A DNA stretch of 64,000 nt, taken from contig CAWDWB010000010.1 of assembly GCA_963805925.1 (NCBI GenBank), positions 372,001-436,000 of the forward strand, in the 5' to 3' direction. The stretch's first letter is position 1. Each line of letters begins with the position of its first letter. Of the stretch, positions 43,564-52,692 are shown piece after piece. The notes beneath the pieces were generated by a model. That model searched no databases and was not told where the DNA came from. It saw only the letters and a program-made list of their open reading frames with translations. The stretch comes from CAMPKL01 sp963805925 (lineage in GTDB: Bacteria; Acidobacteriota; Terriglobia; Bryobacterales; UBA6623). The position numbers and the translations under genes are program-made.

Positions 43564-46500
43564 ACGCGCTTGGCGGCATCCACGGCGCTGCGGATGGCTG
43601 TCAGCAGCGCCTCATCTTGGAACGGTTTGATCAGGTAATCGTCGACGCCGATTTCCTTCGCCCGGTCGCGGTGCTTCTTGCCGGCCCGTGAGGTGAGCAT
43701 TAGGATTGGAATTTGCGCGAATACGCCGGCTTTGAGGTTGGTCGCCAGTTCGTAACCGTCCATGCGAGGCATCTCGACGTCGCATAGGATGGCGTCGGGC
43801 GGAGTCGGCATTTCCTTAAGCGCTTCGAGGGCTTCAATGCCGTCCCTAGCGGCGACGGTGATCCAGTCGGCGGACTCCAGCAGTCTCGTGACGACCCGGC
43901 GCACGCTGAGAGAATCGTCCACGATCAAGACCTTGAGCTGTTGGTCGTTGATCTCGTCGCGCGCCTCTACTTGGTCACAGCGGAATTCAGCCGGCGGCGG
44001 ATCGACCAATTGGCCAGGATTGAGGATGAGCACGACGGAGCCGTCTCCTCCAATCGTTGCGGCGCTGATGCCGTGCACTCGCCGCAACAGGCCGCCCATG
44101 TTCTTCACCACGACTTCAGCAGCTTCTAGAATGCGGTCGGCTAGCAGCACGAAGGATCGCTTGCCGGCATCGATGACCATCGCCGCCAGACGATCGGGTT
44201 CCGGATCCGCTTCGCCCGGCAAGTTGAGTGCATCCGCCAGCCGTACCGCCTTGTAGCGCTTGCCTTCGAAGTCGACGTATTCGCCTTGAGGCGTATTGCC
44301 GACATCCTTGGGATGCAGCTTGATGACCTGACGCACACTGTGCATCGGAGCTGCAAACACCTGCGAGTTCGCCTGCACCATCAGCACCCGGGCTACAGCT
44401 AGGCTCGTGGGCAAGCCAATCAAGAAGGCGCTACCGCTTCCTCTCTCGGAGTGGATGCCGATGGATCCGTTCAGCGATTCTATGGCGGAACGCACGACGT
44501 CCATGCCTACGCCCCGGCCGGAGACTTCGCTGACCTTGGCTGCCGTGCTAAATCCGGCGTGGAAGATGAGTTCGTACGTGTCTTCTTGGGAGAGCTGTCC
44601 GGCGGCGCGTTGAGAATGGATTCCGCGTTCCACAGCCTTGTTGCGCAGAGCGTCGACATCGAGGCCGCCGCCGTCGTCGCGGACTTCAATTGCGGCTCGG
44701 GCGCCTTCCAGGTAGGCGCGCAGGGTGACAACGCCTTCCTCCGGCTTGCCGGCGGCGGCGCGCTTTTCGGGGGATTCGACGCCATGATCGACCGCATTGC
44801 GGAGCAGATGCTCCAAGGGTCCGGTGATTTCTTCTAGGACGCTCTTGTCGAGTTCGACCTCACCGCCGACCACTTCCAGGCGAACCTTTTTGTTGCAGGC
44901 TTGCGCTGCGACGCGCACGGTGCGGTGCAAACGGTTCTCAAGGGACGAGATGGGCGCCATGCGCAGGCGCATCAGTCCGTCCTGAACCTCGCCGGTCAGC
45001 CGGCTTAGCCGAACCAGCGAGTTCTGAAATTCTCCGGCCACGCCGTGCAACTGGGCTCCGGCGGCCGAGATATCGGCCGCAGCCTCATTGAGGTCGCGAG
45101 ACAACAGGTGGAATTCACTGTAGCGATCGAATTCCAATGAGTCGAACGAACCGGCCGAGGAGCCTCCGGCGTAGGCCAACGCCGATCCGACCGAATCCCC
45201 GCCTTCCGCCATGGCCTTGACGGCGTAATCCGCTTCCAGCTTTCCAGTGAGTTGCGTGATGCGCTCGCCGCTCAACTTGAGTTCGCCGCTCTCGCGGGTG
45301 AACCGGCGGCAGTGTTGCTCGAAGTTCGAACGGCTGACAATGAGTTCGCTGACCAAGCGAACCAGCTCTTCCACCCGCTCCAGCGGAACACGGGCATACT
45401 GTCCGCTGGGAGACTTGCCGGCAGCGAACGACTTCGTCGCTTGGGGCGCCGCGGATGGGGCGACTGGGGCCGCGACAGGCGCAGGGGGCTCGACAACAGC
45501 AGCAGCCGGTTCCTCGAAGATCGGATCATCGAACGTCGGCTCGTCCGGCGCCAGATCGTCGGCCTTGGCCGCCTGTAGAAACCCGTCGTAGCGAGACGAC
45601 AATTCCAGAGCTCGTTGGCGACCCGCCGCGTCGGCGCCCTTCGCCTCGGTGACCGTTTGGATCAGGTCGGCGCTTTCCTGAATCAGATCGAGAACCTCGC
45701 TCTCCAGCGTCGCTCCGCTCTCGTACAGGACATCCAGCAGGTCTTCGGAGCGATGTGCCACACGTTGCGCCGAGCGCAATCCGACCATGCCGGCCGCGCC
45801 CTTGATCGTATGCATCGAGCGCCGAACTTCCTGCAAAACTTCAGGCGCGTTGGGCGTCTCTCGCAGCGCCCGCAGGTTTTTGGCAATAAGACCGAGGTGC
45901 TCCTCCGCCTCTTCCTGGAAGACCTCCAGAAGCTCGCCATCGGCGGCGTGGTCTTGCTCCAGATCGTCCGTCACTACCGGCTTTGTCTCGACGTCGACCG
46001 CGGCCGGCTGGGCGCGGGCAAAAAGATCCATTTCGTCGGGGTCAGGCAGGGCGGTATCCGCCACTAGCTGAGTGCCGCTAAGCAGCGCGGTGTATTCCGC
46101 GTCGAGAGCGAGTACGGCTGCTCGAGTCTTATCGTTGGCGCGTCCCGCTTCCGCAATATCCTGAATCACGTCGGCAGTGCGCTGGATCAAATCGAGAATC
46201 TCCAAAGTCGGATTCGTCTCGGATTCATACAGCCGGTCCAGCAGATCTTCAGACCCATGCGCCACACGTTGCGCCGACCGCAATCCGACCATACCGGCAG
46301 CGCCCTTGATCGTGTGCATCGAGCGCCGGATTTCTTGTAGAACCTCCCGGTCGCCCGGCTCGGTTTGCAATGTGCGCAGGTTGGCGGCCAGCATGCCGAG
46401 ATGTTCGGTAGCCTCCTCCTGGAAAACTTCCAACAACTCGCCGCCGGCGGGAGCGTCTTCTTCTAACGTCGAATTTGCCTTAGTCGTCGGTGCGGCATCT

Positions 46501-47438
46501 CCAAATGACGGCTCGGGAACCTCGCTCTCATCGTGCTGCGCAGCGATCGCCCCGCCCGCTATAGCGTCGTAATGCGCGCATAGCTCGACGACGGCGCCCC
46601 GTACAGCTTCATCGGCGCCTAGCGAACTCGTGATGTCCTGAATCAAGTCCGCAGTCGCTTGCAACAGCGGGATGATCGCCGGATCGGGTGTCGTGTTGCT
46701 CTCGGATAACTGATCGAGAAGATCTTCAGAGCGATGAGCGATCCGTTGAGCGGTGCGCAGCCCGACCATTCCCGCCGCGCCCTTGATTGTATGCATCGAG
46801 CGGCGTACATTCTGCAGGGCTTCTGCATTATTCTGGTCGTCGCTGAGGTCTCGCAGGCTTGAAGCGATCACCCCGAGATGCTCTTCCGCTTCTTCCTGAA
46901 AGACTTCCATCAACTCGCCGTCCGCTGGTTGATCTTGCGGCAGGTCGTCCGACGCAGTTGCTTGCACGGGTGCGGCCTGCAGGGCTTCGGGCTCGTCGAC
47001 ATCGAATAGCTCGAAGCGGCAGTCGTCAGCCGGTTCGTCCATCATGATGGGCGGTGGAGCGTCGAGCGATAACTCGCCCTCCATCTCTTCGAGTTCAAAA
47101 CGCGGAGGCTCCAACCCTTCTGGTGCGGCCAGCTCCGCTTCAAGCAGTTCCAGCGTGGACTTCAGCTCCTGAGCAGCCTCAGCAGTCATCGATTGCGAGC
47201 CGGAGACGACCTCATCGAGAAAATGTCCCACGGCTGAACCGGTTTCGCTCCAGTTAGCCAACCCGAGAAGCGAGGCGGCGCCGGAGAGTCCCTGAACCAA
47301 CCGGTGCGCTTTCTGCAAGGCGTCCCGGCGTTCTGGGTTCTCCGCCAAGCGCTCGAGGTGACGCTTGAGTTCAGGCAAGGCTGTACGCACTTCCTGCTGG
47401 AAGGTACGGAGCACTTGTTGATCAGTATTCTGAGGCAT
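43560..47438 (-). CDS. ChpA/PilL-type hybrid chemotaxis kinase with multiple HPt domains
   Basis: A 1292-residue CheA-type kinase. A degenerate HPt (AHRLVQGLSGAAS near residue 45) is followed by three near-identical HPt units, each with MHTIKGAAGMVGL (the first His near residue 216), about 155-160 residues apart. After a Pro/Ala linker (about 630-670) come the dimerisation helix, the HATPase with LRNAVDHGVE, DDGGGLD and SGRGVGMDVV, a CheW-like domain, and a receiver with VLIVDDSLSVR, AILCDVEMPRMDG and YLIKPF. This layout is that of the ChpA/PilL kinases of twitching-motility chemosensory systems. It is last in the operon 50637-43560. Repeated HPt DNA could recombine. No CheR or CheB is present. 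Confidence 0.9.
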   Translation of the reverse strand: MPQNTDQQVLRTFQQEVRTALPELKRHLERLAENPERRDALQKAHRLVQGLSGAASLLGLANWSETGSAVGHFLDEVVSGSQSMTAEAAQELKSTLELLEAELAAPEGLEPPRFELEEMEGELSLDAPPPIMMDEPADDCRFELFDVDEPEALQAAPVQATASDDLPQDQPADGELMEVFQEEAEEHLGVIASSLRDLSDDQNNAEALQNVRRSMHTIKGAAGMVGLRTAQRIAHRSEDLLDQLSESNTTPDPAIIPLLQATADLIQDITSSLGADEAVRGAVVELCAHYDAIAGGAIAAQHDESEVPEPSFGDAAPTTKANSTLEEDAPAGGELLEVFQEEATEHLGMLAANLRTLQTEPGDREVLQEIRRSMHTIKGAAGMVGLRSAQRVAHGSEDLLDRLYESETNPTLEILDLIQRTADVIQDIAEAGRANDKTRAAVLALDAEYTALLSGTQLVADTALPDPDEMDLFARAQPAAVDVETKPVVTDDLEQDHAADGELLEVFQEEAEEHLGLIAKNLRALRETPNAPEVLQEVRRSMHTIKGAAGMVGLRSAQRVAHRSEDLLDVLYESGATLESEVLDLIQESADLIQTVTEAKGADAAGRQRALELSSRYDGFLQAAKADDLAPDEPTFDDPIFEEPAAAVVEPPAPVAAPVAPSAAPQATKSFAAGKSPSGQYARVPLERVEELVRLVSELIVSRSNFEQHCRRFTRESGELKLSGERITQLTGKLEADYAVKAMAEGGDSVGSALAYAGGSSAGSFDSLEFDRYSEFHLLSRDLNEAAADISAAGAQLHGVAGEFQNSLVRLSRLTGEVQDGLMRLRMAPISSLENRLHRTVRVAAQACNKKVRLEVVGGEVELDKSVLEEITGPLEHLLRNAVDHGVESPEKRAAAGKPEEGVVTLRAYLEGARAAIEVRDDGGGLDVDALRNKAVERGIHSQRAAGQLSQEDTYELIFHAGFSTAAKVSEVSGRGVGMDVVRSAIESLNGSIGIHSERGSGSAFLIGLPTSLAVARVLMVQANSQVFAAPMHSVRQVIKLHPKDVGNTPQGEYVDFEGKRYKAVRLADALNLPGEADPEPDRLAAMVIDAGKRSFVLLADRILEAAEVVVKNMGGLLRRVHGISAATIGGDGSVVLILNPGQLVDPPPAEFRCDQVEARDEINDQQLKVLIVDDSLSVRRVVTRLLESADWITVAARDGIEALEALKEMPTPPDAILCDVEMPRMDGYELATNLKAGVFAQIPILMLTSRAGKKHRDRAKEIGVDDYLIKPFQDEALLTAIRSAVDAAKRV

Positions 47439-47466
47439 CGAACTGCGCCTGGAACGTCGTCATCAG

Positions 47467-49722
47467 CTAGTGCTGATGATGGTGGTGCACCCTCGTCGGA
47501 ATCTTGAATCGAGAAACGGAATTGCGAAGTTCATCCGCCAGTGCCGTGAGGTTGCGGATCGCCATTGCGCCCTCTCTTGCGCCTTGCGCCGTCTCCCGTT
47601 GCACGGATGAAATGCCGCTCATGGCCTGGGCCACGGACTCGGAACTGCGCGCTTGTCGCTCGGAAGCGTCGGCAATCGACTCGATTAACTCGGATAGATT
47701 TCGCGATACCGTCTCGATCTGCACCAAGCTCTTGCCCGCTTCGTTCGTCAGCGCCGATCCGTCGACCACTTCCTTGGTGGTGTCCTCCATGGAAGCCACT
47801 GCCGCGGTCGTATCCTCTTGGATCGCTTGAATCAAGGCGCTGATGCGGTTGGTCGCCTCAGTGGCTTGTTCCGCAAGACCCTCGACTTCGGTGGCCACAA
47901 CCGCGAAGCCGCGTCCCGCCTCGCCCGCCATCGATGCTTGGATCGAGGCGTTCATGGCCAACATGCTGGTGCGGTCCGCCAACTCCCCGATGACTTGCGA
48001 GATCTCGCCGATCTCCTGGGAACTCTCGCCAAGCCGTTTGATGCGCTTCGAAGTCTCTTGGACTTGATTGCGGATCGATTCCATTCCCGCGATGCTCTTC
48101 GCTACGACTTCCGCGCCGCGCTGAGAGTTTTCCAAGGCAGCGGCCGAAACGCGAGCGGCCTTCTCCGCGCTCTCAGATACTTGCTGTATGGCTGAGGCCA
48201 TCGACTCGACCGCCATGCTCGCCGAGATTACGTCGCTTGATTGCTTCTCGGATCCTTCCGCCAAGGTGTCGGTCGTCTGTGAAATATGATTCGCCGCGGC
48301 CGAAACTTGCAGCGTCGTGTTCTGCACCTGCGCGATCAACGTGCGCAATTCGCCGATCATGTAGTTGAAGGAATCCGCGATGGCGCCGGTGATTTCCGCG
48401 GTCACTTCGGCTTCCAATGTGAGGTCGCCTTCGGCTACGCCGGCGATTTCATCGAGCAATTTGTGGATGCTCTGCTGGATGCGGTCCCGTTCCTCCGAGG
48501 ACTGCACTAGGTTCAACGTATTGTCGAGTACGCTGTTGAGGGCTTCCGTCATCTGACCCAGTTCATCTCCGCTGCGCACCGTCGCCCGCGCCGTCAAGTC
48601 GCCCACGCCGATGCGCCCGAACAGAGCGTTGATCTCGTCGATCTGTGAAGTGATGGTCCGGTTCAGGAACAGGATCAACACGACCGTGAAGGCCAGGATG
48701 AAGATCGCTGCCGAGAGCTGCAAATACTTCTCTCCGGTCAGGCGCGTGATGCGCGAGTCCATGAGCATGTCCAACTCTCTCAGCGATGCATCGTAAGAGG
48801 TGATCAGCGCGGCAATGGCCGTCTCAGCCGATGCGTTGAGGTCCGTCGTCGGTTCGTCGCCGCGTTGTCGATCACGGAGCAAGATCCGAGAGGCGTCTTG
48901 AACGTAGTCACGCGCTGCCTTGATCGATTCGTTCAACCGCGGTGCAGCTTCATCCTCCATGTACGGATTCACTTCGATGGCGGCCTGCATCCCGCGCTCC
49001 ATCTCGCTGATATCCGTCTCGATCTGTCCAATGAGCCGGTTGAGCGTCTGCCGCGCGTCCAAGTCGCCGTTCATCGAGGTCTCTTCGGTGTCGGTCGTCT
49101 GCATGGCGCGAGCCAAACTGGTGCGCCGGGCCAGTACGTCCTGTCCGACGATGCGGACCACGTCAACGGTGTCGATGGCTTGGGGCAAGCGCGATAACAC
49201 GGTGTCCATCAAGAAGTGCGTGTCCAACTCCGGGTCGAGCACCAGCCCGGCTTGGTCCCCAATGGTTCGAATCAAAGTCGTGAGTTCGCCGATCAGGCGG
49301 CTGTGGCGTTGGAAGCTTTCAATCGGAGTCAAGGCGTCAACACTGGACTCCAGGTCGCGCCAGTCCTCTTTGAATCGGTCCCAGTGAGCGGTTGTACCGA
49401 ACTCCACTCCATAGGCCCGTTCAACTGACTCCACACGAGGCATCACGGAGTCGATCTCAGGCTGTAGCTGGAGCATCTCGGTCTGTGCGTCGGACTCCCC
49501 GGACAGATAAGCGTTCGCGGCTGCCCTGTGCTTCGGCAACAACTCGACCAGCGTACGCAGCGGTTTGAGGTATTCGATGCCCTGGATCTCACGTTGCGTC
49601 GCCTCAATCTGTACGTTGCGCGCATCGATGAAAAGCCAGACCAGGCAGGCCACGGGCAGCGCCATGACCAAGACGACCAGCGCTAGCTTCTGGCCAATCT
49701 TTAGGTCTCGCAGAAAACTCAT
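47467..49722 (-). CDS. Methyl-accepting chemotaxis protein (PilJ-like) with His-rich tail
   Basis: A 751-residue receptor. A membrane helix (residues 11-32) precedes an extracytoplasmic helical sensor (about 40-345), a second helix (SAAIFILAFTVVLILFL, about 353), two HAMP-like segments, and a cytoplasmic signalling domain with the hairpin tip GEAGRGFAVVATEVEGLAEQ. It ends PTRVHHHHQH, six His-rich residues not part of the usual receptor fold; the CheR-binding tail is absent. It sits between cheW and cheA and presumably forms arrays with them. The ligand is unknown. Confidence 0.9.
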   Translation of the reverse strand: MSFLRDLKIGQKLALVVLVMALPVACLVWLFIDARNVQIEATQREIQGIEYLKPLRTLVELLPKHRAAANAYLSGESDAQTEMLQLQPEIDSVMPRVESVERAYGVEFGTTAHWDRFKEDWRDLESSVDALTPIESFQRHSRLIGELTTLIRTIGDQAGLVLDPELDTHFLMDTVLSRLPQAIDTVDVVRIVGQDVLARRTSLARAMQTTDTEETSMNGDLDARQTLNRLIGQIETDISEMERGMQAAIEVNPYMEDEAAPRLNESIKAARDYVQDASRILLRDRQRGDEPTTDLNASAETAIAALITSYDASLRELDMLMDSRITRLTGEKYLQLSAAIFILAFTVVLILFLNRTITSQIDEINALFGRIGVGDLTARATVRSGDELGQMTEALNSVLDNTLNLVQSSEERDRIQQSIHKLLDEIAGVAEGDLTLEAEVTAEITGAIADSFNYMIGELRTLIAQVQNTTLQVSAAANHISQTTDTLAEGSEKQSSDVISASMAVESMASAIQQVSESAEKAARVSAAALENSQRGAEVVAKSIAGMESIRNQVQETSKRIKRLGESSQEIGEISQVIGELADRTSMLAMNASIQASMAGEAGRGFAVVATEVEGLAEQATEATNRISALIQAIQEDTTAAVASMEDTTKEVVDGSALTNEAGKSLVQIETVSRNLSELIESIADASERQARSSESVAQAMSGISSVQRETAQGAREGAMAIRNLTALADELRNSVSRFKIPTRVHHHHQH

Positions 49723-49771
49723 TGATAGTGCTCCTGTGGGCCGATCACTCTCGGTCCCTCCTCACGCCCTT

Positions 49772-50272
49772 TCATCTGCCGCTTAGCCTCTTGATCTCCG
49801 GGCTGTCGAAAAATCGATCGACGTCGAATACCCGAACCTCACCGTCTTTGTCGTCGAACGCCTGCGCAGCGACTGAAGTGTCCACGTCACCCTGGTTCTG
49901 AATCGAACGCAGAGCGGTGGGTGTCACGGATCGCATCCCTTGAAGCGAATCGACGACTAGTCCTGTTCTCATTTCCCCATCCGCACTGCGGACAGTTAGC
50001 AGTCGAACCGCATCGTTGCGCACGACTCTTGCAATTCCCAAAAGCGCCCTCAAGTCGACGACAGACAAGATGTCTCCACGGACGTTGGTGACCCCCAACA
50101 CGAAGTTCGGGGTGTTCGGTACGACTGCGCACGTCGGCGGCTTGTCCAGTTCCACGACTTTGCCCACCGGAACCGCATAGCGTTGCTCACCCAACCGAAA
50201 GACGATGTGGTCGATCGCCTCGCTTGCAGCCCTTCTCTGCGGGACGGCTTGAGTTCTGGTTACGGCGTTCAC
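49772..50272 (-). CDS. CheW-like coupling protein
   Basis: A 166-residue CheW-like adaptor. The start is the GTG at 50272, which overlaps the upstream response-regulator stop by 4 bases; an upstream extension is basic and unlike CheW. Motifs IDHIVFRLGEQRYAVPVGKV, NFVLGVTNVRGDILSVVDLR and TGLVVDSLQGM are typical. It links the receptor to the CheA-type kinase. Of the four genes in this operon it is the smallest after the CheY. Confidence 0.88.
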   Translation of the reverse strand: MNAVTRTQAVPQRRAASEAIDHIVFRLGEQRYAVPVGKVVELDKPPTCAVVPNTPNFVLGVTNVRGDILSVVDLRALLGIARVVRNDAVRLLTVRSADGEMRTGLVVDSLQGMRSVTPTALRSIQNQGDVDTSVAAQAFDDKDGEVRVFDVDRFFDSPEIKRLSGR

Positions 50273-50637
50273 AGCAGGTGTTCCTCCACGATGCGAAGCA
50301 AGTCTTGCGCGTCGAACGGCTTGGTTAGATAGGCGTCCGCGCCCTGACGAATGCCCCAATAGCGGTCAGCGTCCTGCGTCTTCGACGTCACCAAGAAGAT
50401 CTTGATGTCTTTGGTGGCCGGCGAACTCTTCAGCAGGCGGCAAACTTGGAAGCCGTTGCGCTTGGGCAGTACGACGTCCAGCAGGACGAGGTCCGGCGCC
50501 GACTCGAGAGCCTTCAACAAAGCCTCTTCGCCGTCTGCGGCGGTGATTACGTTGTAGCCCACCTCGGTCAAGGCGTTCGTCATCGACAACAACGCCGTGG
50601 GGCTGTCGTCGACGCAAAGAATGGTCTTGTCTGCCAT
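50269..50637 (-). CDS. CheY/PilG-type single-domain response regulator
   Basis: A 122-residue receiver domain starting at the ATG at 50637, which gives the normal MADKTILCVDDSP. The acidic pair DD, phosphoacceptor in LVLLDVVLPKRNG, Thr/Ser in FLVTSK and Lys in YLTKPF are all present. No output domain, so it should bind a motor or partner protein, as PilG and PilH do. It is the first gene of the chemosensory operon (CheY, CheW, MCP, CheA). The 167-base gap before it should contain the promoter. Confidence 0.9.
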   Translation of the reverse strand: MADKTILCVDDSPTALLSMTNALTEVGYNVITAADGEEALLKALESAPDLVLLDVVLPKRNGFQVCRLLKSSPATKDIKIFLVTSKTQDADRYWGIRQGADAYLTKPFDAQDLLRIVEEHLL

Positions 50638-50804
50638 ACAGAAGCTCGCAGCCGGCCGCAAAGCGGTCCTTTCGCAAGCGCGTATACAACTTGTACGGCC
50701 GCTGGTCTATGACCGGCTATATCCCAATGATCTAAGGGAGGTCCGGAATTCTTCGTAGACAGGTCTAGGTAAAAGCTGGGGAGGGCCCGACGAAAGACCG
50801 CAGC

Positions 50805-52559
50805 TTAGAGTCGGGGGCGGGGCGGAACTGACTTTTCCCACGGTTTCACGCCGCTCCGGCGCAGTTTGCGCTTGAAGACCTTATCTTCGGAAGTCGCATA
50901 CAGCGTGTGTAGTTCGGGGCCCGCGAAAAGCACGTTTGACACCAGGCTAGCTTGAGGTTTGTTCAAAATCGCGTTGATCCGCCCCGGCTGGTCGCTGATC
51001 TGGATCCCTTGCTCCGTGGCGATGTACAGGAATCCTTCCGAGTCCACAGTTAGACCGCCTGCGAGCGATTCATCGGAAACATCGCTGGTAACCAACCGAT
51101 GGAAAGGTTGGCCGTTCGCAAGCGTACCGTCAGGCTGAACTTGGTAAGACCAAACCCATTTCGAGCGATAGTCCGCCACCGACAAAATGGACTGGTCCGG
51201 AGAAAGCATGATGCCGTTGGGGAAGCGTGGCCCGCGGTCCAGCACTTCGACTACCTCGCGCTTCTTGTTAATCAGCCAGACTTTACCGTTGCCCGGATCG
51301 GTGAAATAGATATCCCCGGAAGCGGCCACGACGATGTCATTCGAGGCGACGCCGTCGGCAATGACCTCTTCTGAGCCGTCGCTCACATCGATCGCTACGA
51401 TTTGGCGGGCTCCGTTGCGGCAGGTGTAGAGTCGGCCGTCCGGTCCGAACATCATGCCGTTCGTTCGCTGGCTGCGTCCCTTGAATAGGGAAACGGCATC
51501 CGATTTCCCGTCGATTTTCCAAATTTCCCGTGCTTGCGGATCGGCGAAATAGACATCGCCGTTGGGCGCCAACGCCAAGCCGTCGGCAAACTGGTGGCCT
51601 TCAGAGACAAGTTGCCAGCCTTCGCCCGGTTCGAGGATCTCCATCACGACGTGGCGCGACCCCGCGGTGGTGCTCGCCCGGATCGGCTCGGTCCAATCCC
51701 GCCATAACCAACGCAACGCGTCCGGCAAAATCGCCCGGCCGTGACGGTTATTGTGGCCTTCTTCGCCGACCACGAACTGATGGTCGTAGCCGGCGAACTT
51801 CAGCGCCGCCGCGAGCTCCCGGTTGGCGTCAAACCACGAACCGCCATAGATGTCCTGATCGTTTCGACCGTCCTGCTGGTAGATCCGCAGAGGCAACGGT
51901 TCTCGCTTCCTGACCAGTCCCGGGTAGACATTGCCGCCTCGCAAGTCCGTGAAGCTTCCGACGAAGCTAAGTACCCGCCGGAACACGTCCGGACGATTCC
52001 AAGCAGCGGTGAACGCGGCGATGCCTCCAGACGAGGACCCGGCAACCGCGCGCAGGTTCGGGTCTTCCGTAAGCCGCAAATCGTAACGGCGGGCCACTTC
52101 GGGAAGAATCTCTTCAATCAGGAATCGTGCATATCGCGGGCCGATGGCGTCGTACTCGTAGCTGCGGTTGTATCGTTCGCGTTGTTCCGGTCCCGTCGTA
52201 GGCAGCACGCCAGGCTGCACAAAGATGCCGATGGTGGCCGGCATCTCGTGCTGATGGATCAGGTTGTCGAGCACTACCGGCGTCATCCAAGCGTTAGATC
52301 GTTCTGTGTTCACAAACCCAGCGCCGTCTTGGAAGATCATCACCGCGGCCGGGTCCGCGGCGGAATACTGCGCCGGGATGTAGACCCACACGTCCCGCTC
52401 GGTGCCCGGGTAGATGTCGCTCTTCCATTGGAATTGCTCGATTTTGCCTCGCGGGACGCCTTCATGAGCCTCCGAGTCTGGGCCGAGCGTATACTCCACT
52501 TGCCCGAGCAGCGAAAGACTGGCGAACAGCAGAAAGAAGCCTAATAGAAACTTGTTCAT
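50805..52559 (-). CDS. Secreted esterase fused to a gluconolactonase/SMP-30-like propeller
   Basis: A 584-residue secreted protein. A signal peptide (ending SLLGQVE) leads to an esterase of the Fes/PF00756 type (residues about 40-290) with the nucleophile elbow AVAGSSSGG (Ser176), a later acid loop (QQDGRNDQD) and the His of VGEEGHNNRHG. The second half (about 310-570) is a six-bladed SGL propeller: GHQFADGLALAPNGDVYFADP, GRSQRTNGMMFGPDGRLY and the PRFPNGIMLSPD segment supply the metal-binding loop pattern. Such fusions occur in Acidobacteriota; the substrate is probably a sugar ester. It is divergent from the FAD oxidoreductase gene. Confidence 0.85.
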   Translation of the reverse strand: MNKFLLGFFLLFASLSLLGQVEYTLGPDSEAHEGVPRGKIEQFQWKSDIYPGTERDVWVYIPAQYSAADPAAVMIFQDGAGFVNTERSNAWMTPVVLDNLIHQHEMPATIGIFVQPGVLPTTGPEQRERYNRSYEYDAIGPRYARFLIEEILPEVARRYDLRLTEDPNLRAVAGSSSGGIAAFTAAWNRPDVFRRVLSFVGSFTDLRGGNVYPGLVRKREPLPLRIYQQDGRNDQDIYGGSWFDANRELAAALKFAGYDHQFVVGEEGHNNRHGRAILPDALRWLWRDWTEPIRASTTAGSRHVVMEILEPGEGWQLVSEGHQFADGLALAPNGDVYFADPQAREIWKIDGKSDAVSLFKGRSQRTNGMMFGPDGRLYTCRNGARQIVAIDVSDGSEEVIADGVASNDIVVAASGDIYFTDPGNGKVWLINKKREVVEVLDRGPRFPNGIMLSPDQSILSVADYRSKWVWSYQVQPDGTLANGQPFHRLVTSDVSDESLAGGLTVDSEGFLYIATEQGIQISDQPGRINAILNKPQASLVSNVLFAGPELHTLYATSEDKVFKRKLRRSGVKPWEKSVPPRPRL

Positions 52560-52692
52560 CGGGGTGCTGGCCGGGAATTATACCGGGAAACATCTGTCCA
52601 TGCACGGACGAGTGAAATCCAGCAGGGCGTCACTGGTAGACTGGGCGTTTGATCCAGGGGCTGGTGGTCGGAAGAGTGGGGAGAACGAGAGC

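Noticed and set aside
44000..47400. Repeated segments as a possible CRISPR or satellite
   Set aside because: They are the coding repeats of HPt domains, with periods of about 155 codons.
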